Assembly (NCBI GenBank): GCA_000697665.1
Contig: KL197718.1
Location: forward strand, 609,580-673,579
Reading direction: 5' to 3'
Length of the DNA stretch: 64,000 bases
Source: Jaapia argillacea MUCL 33604
Lineage: Eukaryota > Basidiomycota > Agaricomycetes > Jaapiales > Jaapiaceae
Below the pieces are notes generated by a model. It was not told where the DNA came from. It saw only the letters and a program-made list of their open reading frames with translations, and ran no database searches. The position numbers and the translations under genes were made by a program. Position 1 is the stretch's first letter; the number at the start of each line of letters is the position of its first letter. This document shows, in pieces, positions 23,214-36,017 of the stretch.

Positions 23214-26200
23214 CAGTCGTGAGAGCCAGCTCACTGTCAACGAGGTCAGCGTCGGACAGGAGCGGGCACCGTCAGGCGCGTTGGCGGCAAAGATTTTGTG
23301 ACGGCAATCGAGGATTGGTTGAATATTTCAAAGTGACTTAACCGTGAGAAATATTTACATAAATATGCAACTAGTTATTCCTCTCAACAACCACTACCAT
23401 CAACTCTTCAACATCTGTTCTTTGTCCACCACTCGCCTTTTGCAGTAAATCGTCCTTGCAAAATAGGTAGCATGATCTCCGCCAGTTTTCAGGACGTTCT
23501 GCCTCTTCGGCTGGGTATTCAAGCAGTCGCTATGACCAGATGGTGCTAGTCGAGTAAGATCACTCGTCCCAGCAGAAGGCAGAACACACGCAAGCCAGGA
23601 AGTTCATAAAGATCAGCACTCTCCTGAAAGAGGCGACAGGGTGCTGAAGGGCGGCGTAGAGGTCACACCCTCGGTTGAAGTCGGAACTAGCAAGACGAGC
23701 TGTTCGAGTTCGGCGACGAAGGAGTTCACGGAGTTTTACAGTGCCATTGTGAGTGTATCTCTGTATCACCATCACCACATCGACTGAACCATCACTCTCC
23801 ATAGGGAGGCAACGTCAAGTTGGCGTCAAGCCCCGCAAAGCATCGACCGACAGTTGACGAATGCTGTCGATTGCGCTTGCTTTTGGGATGATGGTGGAGG
23901 TTTGTCCACGGTATGTATCCCATCCATTGATGTATGCGTGTCCGACCACTCAACTCCGTAGTTCGTTGTAGGGTCATCGAGCCCTATTCTACGCCGAACG
24001 ATATTCGATGATCGGTCAGTACTTTGTGTGCGGCGACCAGTTTTCTTCCGACCCGAGTCATTATGATGACGGGGTCACTTTCTTGAGTGCTGTGAGGAAG
24101 GGATATCTGGAACCGACGGTGTTTGGACTTCCAGTATGCGCTCTCCTTGGATTGGTGATTTTGGTGACTCAACGACACTCTAGACTCACACTATCCGATC
24201 TGGGTTGCAAAAATGCCCGCATATGCTCCATTGTCAGTGCCTATCCCTCTGAGATTCCGAACGTTGGCTGATCGATTCGACTTACTCAATGTCAATATCT
24301 CTTCGGTTATGAACAGTGGCCTCCCGGCAACTGCGTCTCGGGTATGAAAGTTTTCGCAGCTCTCGGAGGATAGGCTTGGAAGCTGGATGAAAGGGAATCA
24401 CAGAGGCAAAGGGGCGAGAATTTTGGCGTGTGGGATGTGGGCTGAAGGAAGAATTTTGTGGAATGGGTGTAGATGACTTGGCTTTCACCTGTAATATTTT
24501 CCGAGACATTATTTCTCTGGTTTCCGTCAGTAGCGACGGTACTCTGGCATACACCACCATACCGGGGGGATGTTTTCCAGAGGTCAATTCAGAGGCACGA
24601 CAACGGTCTTGTACTCGAGGTCACCTTGGCATTGATTGAGGTCGTTTTGACGTAGCTAGCGCAAATCAATTGAGCATCAACTGATCTCGTATGTCTGTGC
24701 GACGTTTGACACTCAGACCTCAACGAGACATTTCTTGCAACCTCCGGTAAATGGTTAATTCAACCTTGGCGAAACAACACACTGTGGTAACACGAAGCTT
24801 TATGAATATATTTTATTCAATTATTATTCCAATGCTCGGATGTATCTAAAGTTGGTTCGGGCAGAGATGGAGGAAACAGTCTTAACATTGCATGGTAATA
24901 TGGACATCGGACCTCAACAGTGATTGCGGTTATCTCCATAATACAGCTCTGAGAAAGCCCTTAACCTGGAGAATGGAGGCTTGAAACCCCGCCACATTTC
25001 CATCACACATAGTCCAACACCAAGCCTCCCCGATCCTTCATATCATCACTCCAAAATTTGAAAGGGGCTGACAAGGTGCCATGGACAGTCCCGCCGTGAC
25101 AGCGTCATACGAGGGTAAGCAATGGATCCCGAAAGTGGCGCGAATGATCATGTTGCAGACATACACGCCGCCAAGCGATCCGGTGTGGCGAGCGAGAACG
25201 AGAGCGAGAACCGCTTGAGCTAGAGTTTGGCTGGAGTATGAGAATAGAGGTGTACGACGCGAAATAGATAGCCTAAGAGTCCGAGCCACAGCAACAGACG
25301 AGTAATTGTAGGTTTGATAATGAACTGCATCCCGACGACAAGACCATGATGACGATCCGGCGAATGTCTTGACAAGAGGTGACTCCCGAATGTAGGACCA
25401 AATCTGTCGCCCTAATGACTGCTCGCGAGTCTTCGGAAGCCGAGGGGGATGGGAAAAACGCCAAAGCGGACGACATCTGCGCAACAGTCGGCGAGGAAGG
25501 AACCATCCCGTTGGGGGTGGTTGCGGGGTATTGGAGGGGTCACTTGAATCTCCGGGGAGGAGGTACAGTAGGTGCGTTGAGCAACAGGATGTGATTTGAA
25601 GTATGACCTGTGTGTTGTCAGATAGCTGTCTTCGTGTTTTGCACAGATCTCAAGGCCCCGAACGAAGCGCAGGGTCAAGCAGGAAAGCAAGTCGATGAGA
25701 AAAGGAATAACAGGACAGTGGACAAGTGTTGTGGGAGGTGACAAGTTTGACGTGGAAATGCAAGGCCGCGCAAGCGCTTTATATTGTTGCAGGCTTGAAG
25801 TCCGAACTACCTCTGGGCCAGCTCAGGGGAGCCAATGTCGAATGCATGACATTCTGATGTCACTCAGGTGGTGCCGCCGAGGCCTGCGTGATGTTGCAGA
25901 GGCAATGGCAGAGCGACATTTTCGCCGCGGCAGATTGTCACTTCTGCAAACGATGGGTTGAGACCATTTCGAGAGCGACAACCTGACCTCAATCCTGGGC
26001 ACAAAATAATCTATCCTACGATCCCACAACAATAACAACTTCTTGGGATCCTGTTGACAATTTACAGGTTTGGTGGTGTAGTGCGTCGTGCGGTAACACA
26101 GGGTGAAGCCGAGGCCAAAAGGATCGGGTTAAGGTTCATGACGTCGTGGTTGTTGTTTGACGTCATCGCCATGTTGCACGTTTTCGTCCCTATATCTACC

Positions 26201-26336
26201 TCGCCTTTTCATTTTCCTTGCCAGTTCATACCTTCCAAGTATCCATCGAATTTAGGTATGTTATTTTGCCTCTCGCCCTCAACATGCACGATTTAATTAT
26301 AATTCACCCTCCAGTTCAACTACCCAGCCACTGAGC
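23214..26336. other. 3.1 kb without a supportable gene
   Basis: Fragments look protein-like but do not assemble. On + there are intron-like junctions near 23749-23804 (GTGAGTG..CCATAG) and 23909-23960 (GTATGTA..CCGTAG) bridging a frame with AVDCACFWDDGGG, but no ATG and no later continuation. On - a hydrophobic frame near 25205-25330 (ITRLLLWLGLLGYLF) and the 148-codon frame 25038-25484 show no family. These may be decayed genes. The part before 26336 should contain the promoter of the next gene. Confidence 0.4.
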
Positions 26337-26975
26337 ATGTCGACACGCAAACGAACGAACCGCGCAGACGCATCCCCTTCTCCCTCAGCCGTCTCCTCAA
26401 CAAGCCATGTCCAATCCTCATCCGACCTACCTCCACCACGCGAACGCAGAGGCATGAAAAAGGTCCGACCTCCTGGTTCCAACATCCGCCTCGAAAACTT
26501 CATCTACATCATGGCCTTGATAGCCCTCGCCGTAGTAGGATTCTACTCGTGGAGGATATGGAGTCTGAAAGCCGAAGTCGGAGGGTGGTGGAATCTGGCT
26601 CTTGGTCGGAGACCACCTGCAGGGAACGCGCATGGAGGAGGAGGGTATGATGCAGGCAATGCAGGCAAGTGGACAAAGTCGGGCGGGAGTAGCGTGGAAG
26701 TTGAGAGTAGGATTGAAGAGCTCGCCAAGGCTCTTGGTATGCCTTCAAAGGAGCTGGCATCAGCGATTGCTGGTGCTGTTAGGGATTACGTCCCTCCCGC
26801 CACACTCTCCTCTATTTCGGCACAGGCGAGAAAGACGAATGGAGCAGGGTCGCCGGTTGTTGATGAGTTGCTAGGGGAGCATAGTGGAGGGGATGAACAG
26901 GGGGTGGCTGGTGGGGTTGCGGAGACGCTTGGCAAGGTTGTCGGGTTGGACGAGCCCCCGGAGCCTGGCATGTGA
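26337..26975 (+). CDS. Small single-pass membrane protein, function unknown
   Basis: An uninterrupted frame of 212 codons starts at ATG 26337 and ends at TGA 26973-26975. The first ~50 residues are Ser/Pro/Arg-rich and basic (RERRGMKKVRPPG). A single membrane segment lies near residues 57-78 (FIYIMALIALAVVGFYSWRIW). It is followed by a Gly-rich linker and a short predicted helical part (RIEELAKALGMPSKELASAI). The coding sequence has the richer GC and codon texture of the window's real genes, and it lacks introns, which is unusual here. The topology suggests a cytosolic basic head and a lumenal or extracellular tail. No family is recognised. Confidence 0.72.
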   Translation: MSTRKRTNRADASPSPSAVSSTSHVQSSSDLPPPRERRGMKKVRPPGSNIRLENFIYIMALIALAVVGFYSWRIWSLKAEVGGWWNLALGRRPPAGNAHGGGGYDAGNAGKWTKSGGSSVEVESRIEELAKALGMPSKELASAIAGAVRDYVPPATLSSISAQARKTNGAGSPVVDELLGEHSGGDEQGVAGGVAETLGKVVGLDEPPEPGM

Positions 26976-27540
26976 AGACGATCTTGAATGACGGGAGTGT
27001 ATCTTCTAAATAATATGTGCACAAAGTGGGTCACCTGCGCGACCGTCCCCCTCCACAGCAGGCAACATAGCCACGCGACAGCCGCTCTCGAGTTTAGCCT
27101 CCCACATGGCTCATTCCCAATGCTCGTCTATGCCGATGTGTTGATGACGCCAACTTCCTCATGTTCTCGCCAATCCAAAAACTACTCCAGTGTAAGCATT
27201 TCTTCAATCTGACCTGTCGTTTCCACCACCGTCAATTTGCCGACGTTAAGCTCATCGGCTGCCATGAGATTCACCGCATGCCACAAACCATGTTTAGCTT
27301 CGCTGGACTGTCAACAGACCTTTCCACGCCAGAGTGAACCTACATTGCTGGATTTACGAACTGATCCTTTCACTCACGGCCAGCTGTCTACCGTCACTCC
27401 CTATGTCTGCAAACGACAGGGCTGCATATCGATACCGCAGACATAGTTCGCATTCAGGCCGATTTATTGCTGTAAGAACAACATCTGAAGGACACCTATG
27501 TACTTGTCCATCAAATCCTCCATCTGGTTTCCGCCAAGGT
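26976..27540. other. Intergenic, no gene seen
   Basis: Only short frames without motifs. The reading frame of the following dehydrogenase remnant extends back to about 27470 without an ATG before a stop, so its original first exon, if it lay here, is no longer recognisable. Confidence 0.4.
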
Positions 27541-28915
27541 TGATCCATCCAGCGACCTGCCTGACTTGAGTGGCAAGGTTGCCATTGTTACCGGTAGAAA
27601 GTGAGCTGAATCATGCCTTTTCTTATCCTCTTTCTTTCTCATCCTTCATGGTGCGGGTATTGGTTTCAAGACAGTCCGGCATCTAGCGCGGAAAGGTGCT
27701 AAAGTGTATCTAGCGGCGAGGAATGAGGCTCGAGCAACTGCGGCTATAGCTGAACTCGAAGCGGAAGGGTTTGGTGAGGGGAAGGGACAGGTGGTCTGGT
27801 TGAAGCTCGACCTTGCGGATCCACGACTTGCGAAGAGTGCTGCGGAGGACTTTATGTTGCATGAGTCGAGGTTGGACATTCTTGGTGTGTCCTGTCGTCT
27901 TCGGACATGGCTGCCGCTGACCTGCGTCATGCTGGCACGCTTCAGTGAACAACGCGGCAAGGTTGGAATCTTACAGAAGTTTTGGACCCTAACTCACCAT
28001 GTATCCAACTGTAGGCTATTCAGCCCGTATGAGAAGAGTCACGATGGTAGCTCGCCGTATTTATTACTCTGTAATAGATTTACCACTTTGTTTCTCAAGC
28101 ATACAAGACACCATGATGGTGAAGTTAGTCTTCAGCCTTCGTCTTCTTCCTGCCACGAATCTAAACGAGCATATAACTTGTAGTCACATCAGCCCATTCG
28201 TATTCACCCAGGCGTTCTTCCCGGTGTTGAAATGCACAGCCGAAGCGTCAGGTTCCGATGTTCGGGTCGTGAATGTGCGTTCCTCTGACACTTGCGGGAT
28301 GTTCTTGAGCGCTCACCCCAAAGCCTATGTTCAGGTTGCATCTCGAGGGCACGCATTTGCTCCATCCAGCATAAGATTCAGGGACATCGATGATTTCAAC
28401 CAGGACTTCAATCGTACGTAGTTCCCTTCTTTGATCAGATATGGTATACCTGCCGTTGACCTTTCGTACATGTGGAATGCTGACGGCGTTCATCAGGTAT
28501 GTCAAAGCTGGCCAATATTCTTTGGTGCAAAGAACTTCAGAAGCATTACGATGCTGAGGGTTTGCCGATCATAGTGATGGCTATCCACCCAGGTGACGTA
28601 GACACCGGTTTGTCTTCCGGCTACCCCTCCCATCCTGAGCATTAGACACTGCGACTGGATTCTGGGGAAAGTTCTATCTGTCCTGGGTCGTCCGACTTCC
28701 CATCGTGACGGTATCACCGGAGCAAGGCTCCTATACCAGCTTGTTCACTGCTGCATCACCCGTCGTCCATGCTCGATCGAAGGAATTTAAAAGCATACAT
28801 CACGCCTGTTGGAAAGATCACGAACCCTTTCGCATCTACTCAGAGTGATTAACTTGCCGCGGAACTTTGGGCGACTACGGAGAATCTGCTGAAAGAGTTG
28901 GGTGTCGAGCTTTGA
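27541..28915 (+). pseudogene. Short-chain dehydrogenase/reductase pseudogene
   Basis: The order of the classical SDR fold is readable: DLSGKVAIVTGR, GAGIGFKTVRHLARKGAKVY (nucleotide-binding region), LAARNEARA, DILVNNAAR, MVNHISPFVFTQAFFPVL, MSKLANILWCKELQKHYDAE and VMAIHPGDVDT. This resembles the WW-domain-oxidoreductase-like SDRs common in fungi. Four lesions argue for decay. No start codon is found. The intron opening at 27601 has no AG where coding resumes near 27649, although the exon there continues the Gly motif. The YxxxK catalytic Tyr is missing at the 28404-28500 junction. Near 28790 the frame shifts by one, and an in-frame TAA at 28850-28852 sits 20 codons before the TGA at 28913-28915. 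The original enzyme would have been an NAD(P)H oxidoreductase of unknown substrate. Confidence 0.78.
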
Positions 28916-29067
28916 TATAGTACATCTCGTATAAGTGAGTCCTTGTGAGTGCATTTACCCAGCCCTATGTCGAACATGACACTGTACCCAACATCGTTCC
29001 AGTGTAGTCCCCGGGATGCTCGAAACGGATATGATCGCCCCTGATATGATTTCGATGTATAACTGAT

Positions 29068-32000
29068 TTAATAGAGGGCCTTGATAAGCTCCTGCATAGT
29101 CGGTCGTTGCTCAGGCTGCGTGTTCCAACATTGCTCAAGCATAGGCCATCGAGATGCGAGGGGCGAGAGCTGACAATCAAGTGGTAATTCTGGTCGTTCA
29201 CCATTGAGAACTTTGGTAATCACAACTGGTTCGGCGCTGATGTCTGAGAATGGAGGGCGCCCGGTGTAAACCTGCAGGCTGATGTAAATTTCTTATCACT
29301 GGCAGAGAACAAAGATGGTGGTCGAGACTCACTTCAAGGCATACGTGACCGAAGGCATAGACATCGCTCTGATAGGTTCTTCGTGCCCGATCTTTGTCGT
29401 ATTTCTTGGGATCCAAGAGCTCTGGGGCCATCCATCGTGTCGTGCCAGCGCCTGTGGATGTCTTGAAAGTACCTCCAAAAGATTCAGCGAATATAGCGAG
29501 GCCGAAGTCCGCGATACGGACACAGCGTGTCTCATCAATGAGAATGTTTGCCTGCCAAAGTGATGGTCAGCTTCTCGCGCATACTTGTTGGATCCAATAG
29601 ACGATGTTCCCTACCCCTCTCATATCCCCGTGAACAACATTTTGCTTATGGAGGTACTCCAATCCTTCGGCGATTTGCAATAGCTGTGATTGCTGATATG
29701 AGCTGTATAAATCGTTTAGACAAACGGACACACCAGTTGGTCTATCTCCACACTCTTTCGATGTACGCTGAGATACTCAAGAATATTTCCGTACAACATC
29801 CAGGGCGACAATAGACATAAGCCCATTTCTTGAGAAGGATCTCTGTAGGCCCCAAAGAATGGTAAAACATATGGGTGATGCAACTGTCTCCAGATAATCG
29901 CTTCCCGATAAACACGCTTATGGTCTGTCAGTGGACCATCATATCCAACGAGATAAGTAGAATGGTGCAAACCTTTGAAAATCCAGACCGCTTGTCAATA
30001 CTAATGGCGTGCAGCCGCAACCGCTTGACGGCTACTTCAACGTCCCCACGCCACGAGCCCTTGAAAATATCGGCAAAACCTCCTCCAGCAACAGGAAACG
30101 TCGAACCAAGCCGGATGTCTTCGATGAATAGGGCAGAAGGTAGGATATTCCAGGACTCTGATAATTGAACGACGAACTGGTGAATTTGTGCTTCTACGTG
30201 AACGCGGGCCCGGGTACAGAACTCAAGCTGAATGGTACCCCCTTGTCTCAATAGCGAATGCGGAAATCTCGAGCAATCGTTTATCTGTGCGGTATTTTTC
30301 ATTGGAATTTCGAGACCACTGTCAGATGACGTACCAACAGTAAGAAATCAATGAAACTATCGGGCTGCTCGTCGACTTGGGCAAGTAGTCTACCTTTGTT
30401 TACTTCCGAGTCCAGTAACACTTCGAGGGAATTAAGAAGCGTCGAGTCATCCTCCTGGATGCTACCCCTGATCGATCGAGGGTCAACACACCCAAGAGCA
30501 TATATGAACTAGGAGGGTGTCAGCCCCACTGGCAACACGACAGAAAATAACCTGGAGGCTTACTCGTAACAGATTCGTACGAAGCTTATAGCTGGTCCGT
30601 AAGCTAGACAGGTCGTCTTTGTGGGACTCCTTATTCAGTAAGCCATCTAGGACATCTAATGATGACAAATCAGAATCATGGCATTCTGTCCGAGAGAATC
30701 CTGTGGGTTATTGAAGCAGTACCTATTGATCTGGATGAAGATGTCCCTGTATTCCCCTCACCACTGATCTGAGTCAACACAGTTTTCAGTGCGAGAATGG
30801 CCAAGCACTTAGCACGATCATCATGAAATCAGGCAGCCTTGAATTGAACAAACGATCAAACACTTACACAATAATAGCGAGGAGCACGGTATGTGAATTG
30901 CCTCAGATAACCCAATGCCTTAGGGGAAAGAGAGACCTCCAAGTGTGACAGAAAATCGGTGATGAGCGGCGTATGCTCGATATGTGGTTTGCGGACATCA
31001 GCTTCGGAGAGCGCATCTTCGGGAAGCTCTCGGTCGCGTGTCACTACCTCTCGCACCGCCGCCTCGCTGAAGAAGGGCATCTCTTCCTCGTTGAATGCCA
31101 TGGGTTCATCGTGCACTGGTCCCTCGCTGAAGAAGACAGTCTCTTTCCCGCTGGACATTATGTTGTCACGCTCACTGAAGGATACCATGGGTGCATCAAC
31201 CAGCGATGTCCCTCTCGCCGCGGCCTCGCTGGAAAAGGGTATCTCGGGGTCGCTGGATAGCGGAGAGGAGAGTTGCTCGGGGGGTAGCGACTCAACTCTG
31301 CTTTCCATGGATTCGATTCTGCCTAGCAGTTTGTGACCTGTGAGGGACAGGAAGGATGAGCGATCCTCCATAGCACAGATTATGGACAACAATACACTCG
31401 TCAACGATGTCTTCGGTCAAATTGTGAGGGAGAATCGTCCCGGCGAGTACGCTTTGGTGAAACCGAGGTCAGAGAGGTCCTGTCAGTACCTTTTCGCTTG
31501 GCCGCGTTCAGGTTGCTCGCTGGACAGGGGGCAGCTTATGAATCTCTGTTTGGTGAAAACGTTGCAAGATTACCTTCACCATCGACGCTTGGGCTAAAAA
31601 CCTCAGTAGTAACATTCAGGTCGTCCGGGGACACTAGGGGTTGTGAGCACGAGTCCACGGACGACTGGGAGGCCTGGGAGACCAGCGACGAAAGACTTGA
31701 CCGCCTCCGTGGCGTCCCAGATCGACTTCTCCTGGAGGTAATTCTGCCCACTGCTTCACCTGGGCTCCGAGGCCATTCGTTAACTGTAAAGGACAGGAAT
31801 GATGAGGGATTCTCCAGAGCATAAACTATGGACAATCGTACTCTCATCAGCGAAGTCTTCAACCGAAACATTGCGAGAGAGGAGCCCTCCGTTGTTGCAA
31901 TTTCTACTTTTGTTGGAGGTCGCGTCGTCACTCGAAGTATCAAGCGCGGTTCGCGCGGGAATGTTTCCCGAGCGAGGACGCCGTAGTGAAATCGCGGCCC

Positions 32001-32484
32001 TAGATATCCACTCAAGGGTCTTTCCCTTGACCGTGTATGGATTGTTCCCTGGACAAGGGGCAGCTTGTGAGTCTCTGCTTGGTGAAAAGGTTGCAAGTCT
32101 TACCTGCACAATCGAAGCTTGGGCAAGCATCTCCAGCAGTAACGTCCAGGTCTTCTGGGGACACTGGTGGATTGAAGGGCCTGCCGTACTGGGATGGCTT
32201 ATTGTTCCAACTCCCGAGACCTGGGGACACCCGCTTGAACTTGTGGCGTATCAGATCCATTAGAGGCTGATTCTCTGGGAGAGTGAACTGGCGGGAGGAG
32301 CGGGGTGACAACACTGGATGAGAGGTCGCGGATAGTACTTTAGTTTCATACACTCATACTTAGCCCGATGATAGCTGTGCCCAGCGCGTTGCAACCTCGT
32401 GCCCGAAACGTGGCCTTCGGTCGCTTTGGCTACATTCATTACAGTATAAGCTTTCGAAGACATGGCTTCTTCAGAGCCAGGCAT
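29068..32484 (-). CDS. Protein kinase with long N-terminal region built from duplicated exons
   Basis: The 3' part is a complete protein kinase domain: VAGGGFADIFKGSW (Gly loop), VEVAVKRL (Lys), VVHGDMRGANILID (catalytic loop with Asp and Asn), RIADFGLA (DFG), TTRWMAPELL, SDVYAFGHVCLE, and the end RPTMQELIKALY with TAA at 29068-29070. Exons upstream to about 30900 join in frame through LRTNLLRFIYALGCVDPRS into a helical region of unknown fold. Further 5' exons (30880-32270) are Ser/Pro-rich and contain two diverged copies of one exon-intron block. The first exon is uncertain: a plausible ATG is at 32484, but the junction near 32280-32350 is ambiguous. Unlike the two kinase-like genes at 1612 and 5880, every catalytic residue is present. 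The substrate is unknown. Confidence 0.7.
31322..32180. repeat. Tandem exon-intron duplication inside the kinase gene
   Basis: Two direct copies are recognisable by eye. One spans about 31322-31640, the other about 31770-32180; matched points lie 450-540 nt apart because of internal indels. Each copy holds an exon beginning VSPDDLNVT or VSPEDLDVT (minus strand), an intron of 54-55 nt, a second Ser/Arg-rich exon, and another intron ending CTGTCC..ACAG or TGTCCTTTACAG. The copies include introns, so the event was at DNA level. Confidence 0.75.
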
Positions 32485-32815
32485 TGCATTGATTTTGTGC
32501 TTTCATTTTGTGAGGAGTCGGGGATCGATCTCACCACTTACTGGGATTCTCTATCAATGCTGCAATATTTTGCATAGTTCGGTTTTACATTCGACGTTTT
32601 CATCTCGGCTTGAGATGGTGCTCGAGCGAGATCTCTTAGGAGATTGTGTTCTATGTCCGTCGCCACGTGTATTCAGCCGAAGTTGCCACGTTGTCACGAG
32701 CTGTTACACGCGAGACTAAAGCGCATCGCGACTGATGTCAAACGAATACTTAGGCCCGGGACTACGTGATTTGATACATACGTAAGTGGGGAAAGAATCA
32801 CCACGCTGTCCCCTC
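32485..32815. other. Short spacer before the MITE
   Basis: No gene seen; probable promoter region of the kinase gene transcribed leftwards. Confidence 0.4.
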
Positions 32816-32817
32816 TA

Positions 32818-33354
32818 TGGTGCGGTTCACTTAGTCACCACCTACTTTGTACAGCCGCCAAATCGACCGAAGGTCGAAATTTTTTTTGTTGTGTACCTCT
32901 GAGAGTCTTTTGCATGATGTTTTTGGTATGTTTTCACCCCAAATCTGACTCAAACCTCCCCTGCGAGCCCGCAATGCGACGAGGAATGCACCTTTGTGGT
33001 TGCGGGAGGCGTCGAGGATGTTCCCTGCAAGAAATTTTTGAGATTTTTACCACACAAATTGGGTGAAAATACAGTCCAAATTTGGTTTAACGGGTTGTCG
33101 ACGACTGAAATAGGTCGCAATAGCGGTTTAGAGCTGTTATCCGGCCGTGGTACAACTGTCCTGTCACCCTCCGCCAATCTGAGCCTCCGGGAAATTGCTA
33201 TCTCCACCAAATTTACAGCAATCGAAAATCGGTCTTGCCAATCTCTTCCCCCAATCGAAAGGAGTCGTTTGGCAAGACCAAATAATATTCGCATTTTTAT
33301 TCGAATTTCCCATAATTTTGTACAAAAGTAGCGGTGACTAAGTGAACCGCACCA
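32818..33354. mobile_element. Non-autonomous DNA transposon (MITE), TA target site
   Basis: A 537-nt element is bounded by terminal inverted repeats that begin TGGTGCGGTTCACTTAGTCA at the left end, with the exact reverse complement at the right end. The match is perfect for 22 nt and continues with small indels to about 35 nt (to GTACA). Both ends are directly flanked by TA (32816-32817 and 33355-33356), the target duplication typical of the Tc1/mariner superfamily. No transposase is encoded; the open frame at 32950-33522 crosses the end and has no motif. Mobilisation would need a transposase supplied elsewhere. Confidence 0.85.
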
Positions 33355-33510
33355 TAACACGAAGGAAAAAAGAGCTCTGCGGGTATTGAATACAATGAAG
33401 CTGATTTCTCGGGCATATATCATACGTTCAACTTGACAAGGGCGAATGGACAATGTAAAACAGCGCAGCGCACCGACAGAGTTCCTTAATTTTCTCGGTT
33501 CACACAGGTC

Positions 33511-34769
33511 TATGACGGTCAAATTCCACTTTTATTCCCACGCGCAACATTCGCCGGAGCGTGCTGAACTTGAGGAGCACTCGGTTTCCTCAAGTCTCAT
33601 TTCTTGCTCGACGGACGCCTCAACTCCACCAAAGGCTCCCAAACCTCCTCAATAGATCTGTCCGGCTCGTTCACGAACGTCGTAGAGTCGATGCGCATAC
33701 GAACGGAAATTGCCGTTGGTTGCCGTCAAAGGAAATTTCACGTCTCGGACGTGGAATGTTTAGACCCCTTCACACTCAACTGCTCGTACTGATCTCGTCT
33801 GCTTCTTCTGCCCATGTCCCTCCTTCCTGATTGTCAATATAGCCTCAACTCATGACTTATGAGGCCCACCACGCTGGCCTACCATTAACTGCTCAAATAC
33901 ATATCGAGAACCACAACAGGTCTGATTGATTACTGGGGTGCATGGACACTATCAATTCGACTGCTATGCCTTGCAACTTCAGATCATCGTGGCCGGCTTA
34001 TCGTATGCACTCGACCCGCTGTGTCAAGAACAACCGCTCCAGCTTACCGGGCGAATGAAGTTGCCCACGGTGAGTTTGATCTTGCAACACTTAGGAGTTC
34101 GGGGTATGTGACTTGTCTTTCGTGTCCGAGGTCGTCTTCATAGAACTCCTCCCTTTAAACTGATCCTCCTGTGCTCGGTACATGCGACCCCCCCCCTCCA
34201 TTGTCACCCGCCCTTCCATTGGGGTCTCCCCACCTTTAATACTCTTCATCCTCCCCCAATCTCCCCACACCCTCGATCATCTTCCTTCCCAATCCCCCTT
34301 CTCTTATCGCCCCTCTCCTCCCCCTCTTCTCCCACCATCCTCCCTCCCGAGTCTGCCACGGTCCTCAAATCGCACATCTTCCATCTCCCCCGTCTCGTTT
34401 GATTCCCCACCTGTTTTTGTACACCCATATCCAACTAGTATATATCACACCTAACCTAGCCATCAATATATTTTTATTCACAACTGGGATTGAAACCTGA
34501 GGGCGAGTGTGACTCGTGAGCAGGCCTCTTGCTATGACATTCCACATCCGAGACGTGAAATTTCCGTTCGTATGTGCATCGACTCTACGAGCGTTGGAGG
34601 CGTTCGTGAACGAGCCAGACAGATCTATTGAAGAGGTTTGGGAGCCTCTGGTGGAGTTGAGGTGTCTGTCAAGCAAGAAATGAGACTTGAGGAAACTGAG
34701 TGCTCCTCAAGTTAAGCGCGCTCCGGCGAACGTTGCGCGCGAGAATAAAAGTGAAGTTTGACCGTCATA
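33511..34769. mobile_element. Foldback element with ~240-nt inverted arms
   Basis: Left arm about 33511-33760 and right arm about 34535-34769 are reverse complements at roughly 90 percent by eye, starting TATGACGGTCAAA and sharing blocks such as CTTGAGGAGCACTC and ATAGATCTGTC. The left arm has a 26-nt insertion and the right an 11-nt one. The loop (33761-34534) has a C-rich stretch at 34182-34400 and an AT-rich stretch near 34438-34480. AGGTC lies next to the left end (33506-33510) and again at 34771-34775, a possible target duplication. No transposase is visible. Frames in the arms read as peptides but are not independently supported. Confidence 0.7.
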
Positions 34770-34853
34770 AAGGTCGACGTCGTTACAAGCAACCAACCAA
34801 CTCAACTTACAAGCACAGTAAATAATCTTCTCTTCAACATTTGCTACTAAGAT

Positions 34854-36017
<1,164 letters not shown>

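Noticed and set aside
30959-31336. 125-codon + strand Ser-rich frame
   Set aside because: It is the antisense shadow of the kinase gene's 5' exons, whose frame continues through splice junctions.
32950-33522. 190-codon minus frame as a transposase
   Set aside because: It crosses the right terminal repeat and shows no DDE or helix-turn-helix features.
34182-34454. Proline/serine-rich + frame inside the foldback loop
   Set aside because: Low-complexity C-rich sequence; no start context or homology-like motif.
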